Assembly (NCBI GenBank): GCA_014268975.2
Contig: CP077096.1
Coordinates: 4,687,501 to 4,751,500 of the forward strand
Reading direction: 5' to 3'
Source: Pseudomonas wayambapalatensis
GTDB lineage: Bacteria; Pseudomonadota; Gammaproteobacteria; Pseudomonadales; Pseudomonadaceae
Length of the DNA: 64,000 nucleotides
Part shown: positions 37,290-45,170 of the stretch, in pieces
How positions within the stretch are numbered: the stretch's first letter is position 1
Layout of the letters: the number at the start of each line of letters is the position of its first letter
Notes under the pieces: generated by a model
Told to the model about the DNA's origin: nothing
Seen by the model: the letters and a program-made list of their open reading frames with translations, nothing else
Databases searched by the model: none
Made by a program: the position numbers and the translations under genes

Positions 37290-37418
37290 GGAGCCAATAT
37301 GTTAAATTGGCAGTTTTTCCGAGCACGCCAGCCGATGATCGCGGCCGTATGACCGCCAGAATCCCGGCATGTTCCTCATTACGGAAGCATTCTGTTTCTG
37401 TTTTTCCTGGAGATCCCC

Positions 37419-37706
37419 ATGGCGCTTCAACGCTGTGACGTGGAAAAGATCGCCCATCTGGCCCGCCTGGGCCTGAATGAAGGCGAACTGCCACGCATTA
37501 CCGATGCCTTGAACAGTATTCTCGGGCTGGTCGACCAGATGCAAGCCGTCGACACCACCGGCATCGAGCCTCTCGCCCACCCGCTCGAAGCCACCCAGCG
37601 CCTGCGTCCCGACCAGGTGACCGAAAGCAACCAGCGCGATCGCTACCAAGCGGTGGCACCCTCGACCGAAAACGGTCTGTACCTGGTTCCGAAAGTCATC
37701 GAGTAA
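37419..37706 (+). CDS. gatC: Asp-tRNA(Asn)/Glu-tRNA(Gln) amidotransferase subunit C
   Basis: A 95-residue GatC, the small subunit that clamps GatA and GatB. The start (VEKIAHLARLGLNEGEL) and the C-terminal ENGLYLVPKVIE are diagnostic. GatCAB converts misacylated Glu-tRNA(Gln) or Asp-tRNA(Asn) to the correct aminoacyl-tRNA. It has TGGAGA ahead of the ATG and precedes gatA by 15 bases. It is the first gene of the operon, divergent from mreB. Confidence 0.95.
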   Translation: MALQRCDVEKIAHLARLGLNEGELPRITDALNSILGLVDQMQAVDTTGIEPLAHPLEATQRLRPDQVTESNQRDRYQAVAPSTENGLYLVPKVIE

Positions 37707-37721
37707 GGGATAGAGCCTGCC

Positions 37722-39173
37722 ATGCATCAACTCACTCTGGCCGAGATCGCCCGCGGACTCGCCGACAAGTCGTTTTCTTCCGAAGAGCTGACCGGCGCGC
37801 TGCTGTCGCGCATCAAGCAGCTCGACCCACAGATCAACAGCTTCATCAGCATCACCGAAGCGCAGGCGCTGCAGCAGGCCCGCGCTGCCGACGCCCGTCG
37901 CGCCAATGGCGAAACCGGCGCACTGCTGGGCGCACCGATTGCCCACAAGGACCTGTTCTGCACCCAGGGCGTGCGCACCAGCTGCGGCTCGAAGATGCTC
38001 GACAGCTTCACCGCCCCCTATGACGCCACCGTGGTCGCCAAGCTCGCCGAGGCCGGCATGGTCACCCTGGGCAAGACCAACATGGACGAGTTCGCCATGG
38101 GTTCGGCCAACGAATCCAGCCACTACGGCGCGGTGAAGAACCCCTGGAACCTCGAACACGTGCCAGGCGGCTCGTCGGGTGGCTCCGCCGCAGCCGTGGC
38201 CGCGCGCCTGCTGCCGGTCGCCACCGGCACCGACACCGGCGGCTCGATCCGCCAGCCAGCCGCGCTGACCAACCTCACCGGTCTCAAGCCTACCTACGGC
38301 CGTGTCTCGCGCTGGGGCATGATCGCCTACGCCTCGAGCCTCGACCAGGGCGGCCCGATGGCCCGCACCGCCGAAGACTGCGCCCTGCTGCTGCAAGGCA
38401 TGGCTGGTTTCGACGCCAAGGACTCGACCAGCGTCGACGAATCGGTACCCGACTACAGCGCCAACCTCAATGCCTCGCTGCAGGGCCTGCGCATCGGCCT
38501 GCCGAAGGAGTACTTCGGCGCCGGCCTCGATCCGCGCATCGCCGAACTGGTCCAGGCCAGCGTCAAGGAACTGGAGAAGCTCGGCGCGGTGGTCAAGGAA
38601 ATCAGCCTGCCGAACATGCAGCACGCCATCCCGGCGTACTACGTGATCGCCCCGGCCGAAGCCTCCTCCAACCTCTCGCGCTTCGACGGCGTGCGCTTCG
38701 GCTACCGCTGCGAAGCCCCGAAAGACCTCACCGACCTGTACAAGCGCTCGCGTGGCGAAGGCTTCGGCGCTGAAGTGCAGCGCCGGATCATGGTCGGCAC
38801 CTATGCCCTGTCGGCCGGCTACTACGACGCCTACTACGTCAAGGCCCAGCAGATCCGCCGCCTGATCAAGAACGACTTCATGGCCGCCTTCGAACAGGTC
38901 GACGTCATCCTCGGCCCGACCACGCCGAACCCGGCCTGGAAACTCGGCTCGAAGAACGCCGACCCGGTCGCCGCCTACCTCGAGGACGTCTACACCATCA
39001 CCGCCAACCTCGCGGGCCTGCCCGGCCTGTCGATGCCGGCCGGCTTCGTCGATGGCCTGCCGGTGGGCGTACAACTGCTGGCCCCGTACTTCCAGGAAGG
39101 CCGCCTGCTCAACGTCGCGCACCGTTACCAGCAAGTCACCGACTGGCACACCCGCGCCCCCAAAGGCTTCTGA
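37722..39173 (+). CDS. gatA: Asp-tRNA(Asn)/Glu-tRNA(Gln) amidotransferase subunit A
   Basis: A 483-residue amidase-signature enzyme that frees ammonia from glutamine for GatB. The Ser-cisSer-Lys triad is Lys76 (APIAHKDLF), Ser151 (PGGSSGGSAAAV) and Ser175 (GTDTGGSIRQPA). The ammonia is channelled to the GatB active site. The gene lies between gatC and gatB with gaps of 15 and 11 bases. Codon use is strongly G/C-ending, which makes the opposite strand open over its full length; that reading is rejected as a gene. Confidence 0.97.
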   Translation: MHQLTLAEIARGLADKSFSSEELTGALLSRIKQLDPQINSFISITEAQALQQARAADARRANGETGALLGAPIAHKDLFCTQGVRTSCGSKMLDSFTAPYDATVVAKLAEAGMVTLGKTNMDEFAMGSANESSHYGAVKNPWNLEHVPGGSSGGSAAAVAARLLPVATGTDTGGSIRQPAALTNLTGLKPTYGRVSRWGMIAYASSLDQGGPMARTAEDCALLLQGMAGFDAKDSTSVDESVPDYSANLNASLQGLRIGLPKEYFGAGLDPRIAELVQASVKELEKLGAVVKEISLPNMQHAIPAYYVIAPAEASSNLSRFDGVRFGYRCEAPKDLTDLYKRSRGEGFGAEVQRRIMVGTYALSAGYYDAYYVKAQQIRRLIKNDFMAAFEQVDVILGPTTPNPAWKLGSKNADPVAAYLEDVYTITANLAGLPGLSMPAGFVDGLPVGVQLLAPYFQEGRLLNVAHRYQQVTDWHTRAPKGF

Positions 39174-39184
39174 GGAATTCACAC

Positions 39185-40630
39185 ATGCAATGGGAAGTTG
39201 TGATCGGGCTGGAGATTCATACCCAGCTCGCCACCCAGTCGAAGATCTTCTCCGGCAGCGCCACCACCTTCGGCTCCGAGCCGAACACCCAGGCCAGCCT
39301 GGTCGACCTGGGCATGCCCGGCGTACTGCCGGTGCTGAACCAGGAGGCCGTACGCATGGCCTGTATGTTCGGCCTGGCCATCGATGCCGAGATCGGGCCG
39401 CGCAACGTGTTCGCGCGCAAGAACTACTTCTACCCCGACCTGCCCAAGGGCTATCAGATCAGCCAGATGGACCTGCCGATCGTTGGCAAGGGCCACCTGG
39501 ACATCGCCCTGGAAGACGGCACCCTCAAGCGCATCGGCGTCACCCGCGCACACCTTGAGGAAGATGCCGGCAAGAGCCTGCACGAAGATTTCAACGGCGC
39601 CACCGGGATCGACCTGAACCGCGCCGGCACACCGCTGCTGGAAATCGTTTCCGAGCCGGACATGCGCAGCGCAAAAGAGGCCGTGGCCTACGTCAAGGCC
39701 ATCCACGCCCTGGTGCGCTACCTGGGTATCTGCGATGGCAACATGGCCGAAGGCTCGCTGCGTTGCGACTGCAACGTCTCGGTTCGCCCCAAAGGCCAGG
39801 TCGAGTTCGGCACCCGCTGCGAGATCAAGAACGTCAACTCATTCCGCTTCATCGAGCGGGCGATCAACAGCGAGATCCAGCGCCAGATCGACCTGATCGA
39901 GGACGGCGGCAAGGTGGTCCAGGAAACCCGCCTGTACGACCCGAACAAGGACGAGACCCGCTCCATGCGCAGCAAGGAGGAAGCCAACGACTACCGTTAC
40001 TTCCCCGATCCGGACCTGCTGCCGGTGGTCATCGAGCCAAGCTTCCTCGAGACCGTCCGCGCCTCGCTGCCCGAGCTGCCGACACAGAAGGTCGAGCGCT
40101 TCCAGAGCCAGTACGGCCTGTCGGCCTACGACGCCAACGTGCTGGCCAGCAGCCGCGAACAGGCCGACTACTTCGAGCAGGTGGCCAGTATCGGCGGCGA
40201 CGCCAAGCTGGCGGCCAACTGGGTCATGGTCGAGCTGGGCAGCCTGCTGAACAAGCTGGGTGTCGAAATCGACCAGTCGCCAGTCAGTGCCGAGCTGCTC
40301 GGTGGGATGCTGCAGCGCATCCGCGACAACACCATCAGCGGCAAGATCGCCAAGACCGTGTTCGAGGCCATGGCTGCCGGTGAAGGCGATGCCGACAGCA
40401 TCATCGAGAGCAAGGGCCTCAAGCAGGTGACCGACACCGGCGCGATCGACAAGATGCTCGATGAAGTGCTGGCGGCCAACGCCGAGCAGGTCGAACAGTA
40501 CCGCGCCGCCGATGAGGCCAAGCGCGGCAAGATGTTCGGTTTCTTCGTCGGCCAGGCGATGAAGGCCTCCAAAGGCAAGGCCAACCCGGGGCAGGTGAAC
40601 CAATTGCTCAAGGCCAAGCTCGAAGGGTGA
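39185..40630 (+). CDS. gatB: Asp-tRNA(Asn)/Glu-tRNA(Gln) amidotransferase subunit B
   Basis: A 481-residue tRNA-binding kinase/amidase subunit. The N-terminal cradle begins WEVVIGLEIHTQL. ARKNYFYPDLPKGYQISQ, DLNRAGTPLLEIVSEPD and LRCDCNVSVRP with metal-site residues are family markers. The C-terminal YqeY-like tail domain (about 420-481) holds the tRNA elbow. It activates the Glu/Asp side chain on tRNA with ATP and transfers the ammonia from GatA. A REP-like hairpin follows 14 bases after the stop. Confidence 0.97.
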   Translation: MQWEVVIGLEIHTQLATQSKIFSGSATTFGSEPNTQASLVDLGMPGVLPVLNQEAVRMACMFGLAIDAEIGPRNVFARKNYFYPDLPKGYQISQMDLPIVGKGHLDIALEDGTLKRIGVTRAHLEEDAGKSLHEDFNGATGIDLNRAGTPLLEIVSEPDMRSAKEAVAYVKAIHALVRYLGICDGNMAEGSLRCDCNVSVRPKGQVEFGTRCEIKNVNSFRFIERAINSEIQRQIDLIEDGGKVVQETRLYDPNKDETRSMRSKEEANDYRYFPDPDLLPVVIEPSFLETVRASLPELPTQKVERFQSQYGLSAYDANVLASSREQADYFEQVASIGGDAKLAANWVMVELGSLLNKLGVEIDQSPVSAELLGGMLQRIRDNTISGKIAKTVFEAMAAGEGDADSIIESKGLKQVTDTGAIDKMLDEVLAANAEQVEQYRAADEAKRGKMFGFFVGQAMKASKGKANPGQVNQLLKAKLEG

Positions 40631-40644
40631 CCTGAACGCCCTCG

Positions 40645-40680
40645 TTCGCGGGCAAGTCGGGGCGCCGACTTGCCCGCGAA
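40645..40680. repeat. REP-like hairpin after gatB
   Basis: TTCGCGGGCAAGTCGG (40645-40660) and its perfect inverse (40665-40680) surround the loop GGCG. The core GCGGGCAAG is typical of P. putida-group intergenic repeats. It probably terminates or protects gatCAB mRNA. Confidence 0.8.
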
Positions 40681-40704
40681 TGGAAGCACCGGAGAGCACC
40701 TGCC

Positions 40705-41079
40705 TTGCTGAAAAAAAAACTCACCGCCCTGGCTCTTTTCTCTGTCTTGGCCGGCTGTGCCAGCCATGACATCGACCCACGCGGCTACGACGAAACCGGC
40801 ACCGCCTCCTATTACGGCTCCCGCCACCACGGCAAACGCACCGCCAGCGGCGAAGCCTTCAACCAGCACGGCCTGACCGCCGCCCATCGCACCCTGCCGT
40901 TCGGCAGCCAGGTACTGGTGACCAACCTGTCCAACCAGCGCAGCGTGGTGGTACGCATCAACGACCGCGGCCCCCATACCCGTGGCCGACTGATCGACCT
41001 GTCACGCGCTGCCGCAGAAAAAATCGGCATGCTCCGTAGCGGAACGGCGCGAGTCCGGGTACAAGGTCTGAGCGACTGA
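40705..41079 (+). CDS. RlpA-like lipoprotein (double-psi beta-barrel)
   Basis: A 124-residue lipoprotein. The signal ends in a lipobox, LFSVLAGC (about 12-19), so Cys19 is expected to be acylated. The rest is one double-psi beta-barrel domain, TGTASYYGSRHHGKRTASGE, then LPFGSQVLVTNL, VVVRINDRGPH and RLIDLSRAAA, with the conserved Asp of RlpA lytic transglycosylases. It lacks the SPOR domain of full RlpA and may act on peptidoglycan without septal targeting. The start is TTG with GGAGAG eight bases upstream; no ATG is available. The position next to gatB is conserved in Pseudomonas. Confidence 0.88.
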   Translation: MLKKKLTALALFSVLAGCASHDIDPRGYDETGTASYYGSRHHGKRTASGEAFNQHGLTAAHRTLPFGSQVLVTNLSNQRSVVVRINDRGPHTRGRLIDLSRAAAEKIGMLRSGTARVRVQGLSD

Positions 41080-41097
41080 CCTGACTGGAGCCCTGCC

Positions 41098-42183
41098 ATT
41101 TTCGACCTCGCTACCCTCCCCACCTTCAGCCTCCTGCAACTGGGCCTGGGCCTGGTGCTGTTGGTCATCGGTGCCGAACTGCTGGTGCGCGCCGCCCTGC
41201 GCCTGGCCACGCGCCTGCATGTGCGGCCGCTGATCATCGGCCTGAGCCTGGTGGCCTTCGGCAGTACCGCACCGCAACTGACGGTCAGCCTGCAGGCGGC
41301 CTACCAGGGTGCCCCGGACGTGGCGGTGGGCAGTGTGATCGGCAGCAACATCTTCAATGTGCTGGTGATCCTCGGGCTTGCCGCGCTGATCATCCCGCTA
41401 CGCGTTTCGCGGCAACTGGTACGCCTGGACATCCCCTTGATGATCGCCGCCAGTGCAGTGGTCTACCTGCTGGCGGCCAACGGCGAACTGGGGAGGCTCG
41501 AGGGCGGGCTGTTGTTGCTGGGCCTGCTGGGCTACCTGGGCATGCTCTGGCACCAGTCACGCCACTATGCCCGCACCTATCCGGCGCCCGACGCCGCGCG
41601 CCGCAGCCCGGGCCGTTTCTGGAGCACCGTGGTGCTGCAAACCCTGTTCGGGCTGGTGCTGCTCAGCCTCGGTGGGCACTTGCTGCTGGAGGCGGCGGTC
41701 GAGGTCGCCACGGATCTGGGCCTGTCCGAGCGGATCATCGGCCTGACCGTGGTCGCGGTCTGCACTTCGCTGCCGGAACTGGCCGCCGCGCTGATCGCCG
41801 CCCTGCGGGGCGAACGCGAGATCGCCGTGGGCACGGTGATCGGCAGCAACCTGTTCAACCTCCTGGCAGTGCTGGGGCTGACCGCCTTGACCACGCCCGA
41901 GCCACTGACCATCTCACCCAACGCACTGGCATTCGACCTGCCGGTGATGCTCGGGGTCGCCGCCCTGAGCCTGCCCGTGTTCTATTCCGGCTACCGGATC
42001 ACCCGCGCCGAAGGGCTGGTGTTCCTGGCGCTCTACCTGGCCTACGGCCTGCATGTGGTGGCCTTCACCACCGGCATGCCACTGGCCGGGCGACTGGAGC
42101 GTCTGATGCTGTTCTACGTCATGCCGGTGCTGGCGGTGGTGTTGCTGTACACCACGGTTCGTGCCTGGCGCCGCCAACACTGA
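41098..42183 (+). CDS. Calcium/sodium antiporter (CaCA, YrbG type), apparent ATT start
   Basis: The product is 361 residues from the ATT at 41098, or 342 from the GTG at 41155. It has two homologous halves, each with an alpha-repeat: GSTAPQLTVSLQAA with VGSVIGSNIFNVLVILG, and CTSLPELAAALIAA with VGTVIGSNLFNLLAVLG. These repeats form the ion site of K+-independent Na+/Ca2+ exchangers such as YrbG. The GTG start would remove half of the first helix, while ATT keeps it (FDLATLPTFSLLQLGLGL) and has TGGAG seven bases upstream. No canonical start lies between the rlpA-like stop (41079) and the ATT. The first half has GSTAPQ where the second has TSLPEL, so one acidic residue is replaced by Gln. Confidence 0.8.
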   Translation: MFDLATLPTFSLLQLGLGLVLLVIGAELLVRAALRLATRLHVRPLIIGLSLVAFGSTAPQLTVSLQAAYQGAPDVAVGSVIGSNIFNVLVILGLAALIIPLRVSRQLVRLDIPLMIAASAVVYLLAANGELGRLEGGLLLLGLLGYLGMLWHQSRHYARTYPAPDAARRSPGRFWSTVVLQTLFGLVLLSLGGHLLLEAAVEVATDLGLSERIIGLTVVAVCTSLPELAAALIAALRGEREIAVGTVIGSNLFNLLAVLGLTALTTPEPLTISPNALAFDLPVMLGVAALSLPVFYSGYRITRAEGLVFLALYLAYGLHVVAFTTGMPLAGRLERLMLFYVMPVLAVVLLYTTVRAWRRQH

Positions 42184-42193
42184 GGATTACGCA

Positions 42194-42568
42194 ATGACCG
42201 ACAACAAGAAGGCCGGCGAGCAGGTTCGTCGCCAGGTGATGGGGGACGCTTTCGTCGATCGTGCCCTGGGCAATGCCACGGCGTTCACCCAGCCCCTGCA
42301 GGACTTCGTCAACGAACATGCCTGGGGCAGCGTCTGGTCCCGCGAGGGGCTGCCATTGAAGACCCGCAGCCTGATCACCCTGGCGGCGCTGACCGCACTG
42401 AAGTGCCCACAGGAACTCAAGGGCCATGTGCGCGGGGCGTTGAACAACGGCTGCACGGTGGAGGAAATTCGCGAAGCACTGCTGCATTGCGCAGTGTACG
42501 CCGGGGTGCCGGCAGCGATCGATGCATTCCGCGCGGCGCAGGAAGTGATCGACAGCTACCAGGCCTGA
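42194..42568 (+). CDS. Carboxymuconolactone decarboxylase-family protein
   Basis: A 124-residue helical protein of the CMD/AhpD superfamily. It keeps KTRSLITLAALTALKCPQEL followed by KGHVRGALNNGCTVEEIREA, the PcaC-like pattern with a Cys and a His. The second Cys is in ALLHCAVYAGVPAA. No pca genes lie nearby, so it is more likely a paralogue than the beta-ketoadipate enzyme. It follows the antiporter by ten bases and is probably cotranscribed. No cofactor is needed in this family. Confidence 0.85.
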   Translation: MTDNKKAGEQVRRQVMGDAFVDRALGNATAFTQPLQDFVNEHAWGSVWSREGLPLKTRSLITLAALTALKCPQELKGHVRGALNNGCTVEEIREALLHCAVYAGVPAAIDAFRAAQEVIDSYQA

Positions 42569-42583
42569 GATCGCACCGGACTC

Positions 42584-42603
42584 TTCGCGGCTAAACCCGC
42601 GAA
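42584..42603. terminator. Short bidirectional hairpin (REP fragment)
   Basis: TTCGCGG (42584-42590) and CCGCGAA (42597-42603) form a 7-bp stem with loop CTAAAC, between the convergent CMD-family gene and aroP. An A-run follows the plus arm, giving T residues on the minus strand only upstream, so termination is weak. Confidence 0.5.
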
Positions 42604-42626
42604 AAGAACGACGCATCAGCGCAGAT

Positions 42627-43988
42627 TCATCCCCTGGCCTGACGCGCTTTCTTCACCCGGAACGCTACCCACAGCGCAGCGATCCACAGCGGAATCAGCA
42701 TCACCGAGATGCGCACTGGCGGGGTGAGGTACATCACCACCAGGATCAGCACGATGAACGCCAGGCACAGGTAGTTGGTCAGTGGATGCCCCCAACTGCG
42801 GTAGAACGGCGTGACGCCCGCCGCCAGCTTGGCCTTGCGGAACTTGAGGTGGGTGATGCTGATGCTCGCCCAGTTGATCACCAGCGCCGACACTGCCAGG
42901 GCCATCAGCAAACCGAACGCCTCCCCCGGCATCAGGTAGTTGATCACCACGCAAAGACCGGTGGCCAGAGCCGAAACCCCCAGCGCCACCAGCGGTACGC
43001 CGCTGCGGCTGACCTTGAGCAACTGGCGCGGCGCATCGCCCTGGCTGGCCAGGCCGAACAGCATGCGGCTGTTGGCGTAGACGCAGCTGTTGTAGACCGA
43101 CAGCGCGGCGGTCAGCACCACGACGTTGAGCACGGTGGCGACCACATCGCTGTCCAGCTCATGGAAGATCATCACGAACGGGCTGCCGCCCTGCACCACC
43201 TTCTGCCACGGGTACAACGCCAGCAACACGGCGAGCGCGCCGATGTAGAAGATCAGGATGCGGTAGACCACCTGGTTGGTAGCCTTGGGGATGCTCTGGC
43301 GCGGATTGTCCGCCTCGGCAGCGGTAATACCCACCAGCTCCAGGCCGCCGAAGGAGAACATGATCACCGCCAGCGCCATGATCAGCCCGGTGACGCCATT
43401 GGGGAAGAAGCCACCGTACTGCCACAGGTTGGCCACGCTGGCATCCGGGCCACCATGACCGCTGCCCAGCAGCCAGGCGCCGAAGCCGATCATGCTGACG
43501 ATCGCCACCACCTTGACCAGGGCGAACCAGAACTCCATCTCGCCGTAGACCTTCACCTGGGTCAGGTTGATGGCATTGATCACCACGAAGAAGATCGTCG
43601 CTGTGGCCCAGGTCGGAAAGTCCGGCCACCAGTACTGCACGTAGATACCCACGGCCGTCAGTTCGGCCATGCCCACCAGCACGTAGACGACCCAGTAGTT
43701 CCAGCCGGAGACGAAGCCGGCGAACTCACTCCAGTATTGATGGGCGAAGTGGCTGAAGCTGCCTGCGACCGGTTCCTCGACCACCATCTCGCCAAGCTGG
43801 CGCATGATCAGGAAAGCCATCAGGCCAGCGATCGCATAGCCCAGCAGTACCGAAGGGCCGGCCAACTGGATGGTCTGAGCGATCCCCAGGAACAGGCCGG
43901 TGCCGATGGCGCCGCCCAGCGCGATCAACTGGATATGGCGATTCTTCAGCCCGCGTTGCAACCCCGCGGGCGTGCTCTGGTCTTGCAT
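42627..43988 (-). CDS. aroP: Aromatic amino acid permease, AroP-like
   Basis: A 453-residue APC-family amino acid:proton symporter with twelve helices. The sequence follows E. coli AroP closely through LKNRHIQLIALGGAIGTGLF, RQLGEMVVEEPVAGSFSHFA, FSFGGLELVGITAAEADNP and SVYNSCVYANSRMLFGLA. It therefore most likely imports Phe, Tyr and Trp across the inner membrane. The specificity could extend to other amino acids. AAAGGA precedes the ATG. It lies 51 bases after the AEC transporter gene on the same strand. Confidence 0.9.
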   Translation of the reverse strand: MQDQSTPAGLQRGLKNRHIQLIALGGAIGTGLFLGIAQTIQLAGPSVLLGYAIAGLMAFLIMRQLGEMVVEEPVAGSFSHFAHQYWSEFAGFVSGWNYWVVYVLVGMAELTAVGIYVQYWWPDFPTWATATIFFVVINAINLTQVKVYGEMEFWFALVKVVAIVSMIGFGAWLLGSGHGGPDASVANLWQYGGFFPNGVTGLIMALAVIMFSFGGLELVGITAAEADNPRQSIPKATNQVVYRILIFYIGALAVLLALYPWQKVVQGGSPFVMIFHELDSDVVATVLNVVVLTAALSVYNSCVYANSRMLFGLASQGDAPRQLLKVSRSGVPLVALGVSALATGLCVVINYLMPGEAFGLLMALAVSALVINWASISITHLKFRKAKLAAGVTPFYRSWGHPLTNYLCLAFIVLILVVMYLTPPVRISVMLIPLWIAALWVAFRVKKARQARG

Positions 43989-44039
43989 GAAGTGTCCTTT
44001 AGTTCAGGAGGCAGTGTTGTTGTGTTGTGCGGCGAGCAT

Positions 44040-44981
44040 CTAGATCCATCCGCCCCATTGCAAGATGAATATGCCGATATTGGTGGTGATCGCCGCCATT
44101 AGCGTCGTGATCACGATGATAGACGCAGCCAGCTCGTGATTGCCATTGGCCGCGCGGGCCATGACATAACTGGCCGCCGCCGTCGGGCTGCCGATGTAGA
44201 GAAACAGAATCCCCAGCTCCGCGCCGCGAAACCCGCACAGCCAGGCGCCCAGGGTACCCACCAGCGGCAGCCAGACCATCTTCACCAGGCTGGCATCCAC
44301 CGCGAGCTTGCCGCTGTCGCGCAGGGCCGCCAGCGACAGGGTGCCGCCAATGCAGATCAGCGCCAGTGGCAGGGTCATCTGCGCCAGGTAGTCGCCTGAA
44401 GTCAGCAACCAGTTGGGCAGGGGCACCTGCCCATACGCCATGGGCGTCGCCGCCAGCACGCTGATGATCAGCGGGTTGCTGAAGATGCTCTTGCACAGGC
44501 TCCACGGGTCGGATTTCAGGCTCGGGCTGTACACCGCCAGCACCACCGTCGACAGCGAGTTGTAGAGCAGGATCACCAACCCGGCGAGTACCGCACCCAG
44601 GGAAATCCCGTAGTCGCCATAGAGGCTGGCCGCCAGCGCCAGGCCGATCACCCCGTTGTTGCCACGAAACGCACCTTGCGTGTAGATGCCGCGGTCCTCT
44701 GGCGGGCTGCGCCAGATCGCCAGCCCCCAGGACAGCGCAAAGCACACCAGGGTCGCGAGGATGAAGTAGAGGATGACCCCGGGCTTGACCGCCGTCGACA
44801 GGTCGGCGTGATAGATACCCAGGAACAGCAGCGCCGGCATGCAGGTGTTGAACACCAGCGAGGACGCGACCTTGATGAAATTGTCGTCGATCAAGCGGAT
44901 GCGTTTGAGTAGCACGCCCATGAACAGCATGGCGAAAACCGGGGCCGTGATGTTCAACGTCTGGATGAGAAGGGCGAGCAT
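44040..44981 (-). CDS. AEC-family transporter
   Basis: A 313-residue membrane protein with about ten helices, starting MLALLIQTLNITAPVFAMLF. The auxin-efflux-carrier family pattern is seen in the first helix, the crossover NTCMPALLFLGIY and the second half (LPLALICIGGTLSL). Bacterial AEC proteins carry dicarboxylates or other anions; the substrate is unknown. An upstream ATG at 45023 lacks a ribosome site, while the chosen one has AGGA nine bases before. It may be cotranscribed with aroP. Confidence 0.85.
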   Translation of the reverse strand: MLALLIQTLNITAPVFAMLFMGVLLKRIRLIDDNFIKVASSLVFNTCMPALLFLGIYHADLSTAVKPGVILYFILATLVCFALSWGLAIWRSPPEDRGIYTQGAFRGNNGVIGLALAASLYGDYGISLGAVLAGLVILLYNSLSTVVLAVYSPSLKSDPWSLCKSIFSNPLIISVLAATPMAYGQVPLPNWLLTSGDYLAQMTLPLALICIGGTLSLAALRDSGKLAVDASLVKMVWLPLVGTLGAWLCGFRGAELGILFLYIGSPTAAASYVMARAANGNHELAASIIVITTLMAAITTNIGIFILQWGGWI

Positions 44982-45081
44982 TGCGCGCGATCCTGAGAAG
45001 GTTGCCGATAGGGAGCTAATCATACGTCAGTGCCAGGTGATTGCGTCCGCCATGGATGAAGGATCTGCCCACAAACAGATC

Positions 45082-45109
45082 TTGACGTAGGAAATTTCCA
45101 CCCTATTAT
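45082..45109 (+). promoter_or_regulatory. Sigma-70 promoter of the LexA-box gene
   Basis: TTGACG (45082-45087, five of six) and TATTAT (45104-45109, five of six) are spaced by 16 bp. The predicted start point is near 45116, at the left edge of the LexA box. Confidence 0.7.
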
Positions 45110-45117
45110 CAAAACAA

Positions 45118-45133
45118 CTGTATATACATACAG
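45118..45133. promoter_or_regulatory. Perfect LexA (SOS) operator
   Basis: CTGTATATACATACAG fits the gammaproteobacterial LexA consensus CTG-N10-CAG with an alternating TA core and near-complete dyad symmetry. It covers the predicted transcription start of the gene at 45171. The surrounding 120 bases are much richer in A+T than the neighbourhood. Confidence 0.85.
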
Positions 45134-45170
45134 CTAATTAGGACTTTTCAGACATCGCATGGAGCAACCA

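Noticed and set aside
37216..37297. N-terminal extension of mreB by 27 residues
   Set aside because: MreB proteins begin at MFKKLRG-type sequence with the membrane-binding helix; the extension covers the promoter candidate.
37302..39182. Open frame of 626 codons opposite gatC and gatA
   Set aside because: Mirror of strongly biased codon use in gatA; no signal peptide, motif or ribosome site.
42194..42568. Assignment of the CMD-family gene as pcaC
   Set aside because: The residues around the active Cys/His differ from P. putida PcaC as I recall it, and no beta-ketoadipate genes are adjacent.
43999..44745. 248-codon frame overlapping the AEC transporter gene on the same strand
   Set aside because: The AEC frame has proper membrane helices and family motifs; the alternative is Arg/Gly/Ala-rich shadow text.
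45159..45170. Upstream ATG for the LexA-box gene
   Set aside because: It lacks a Shine-Dalgarno, while the ATG at 45171 has GGAG at six bases.
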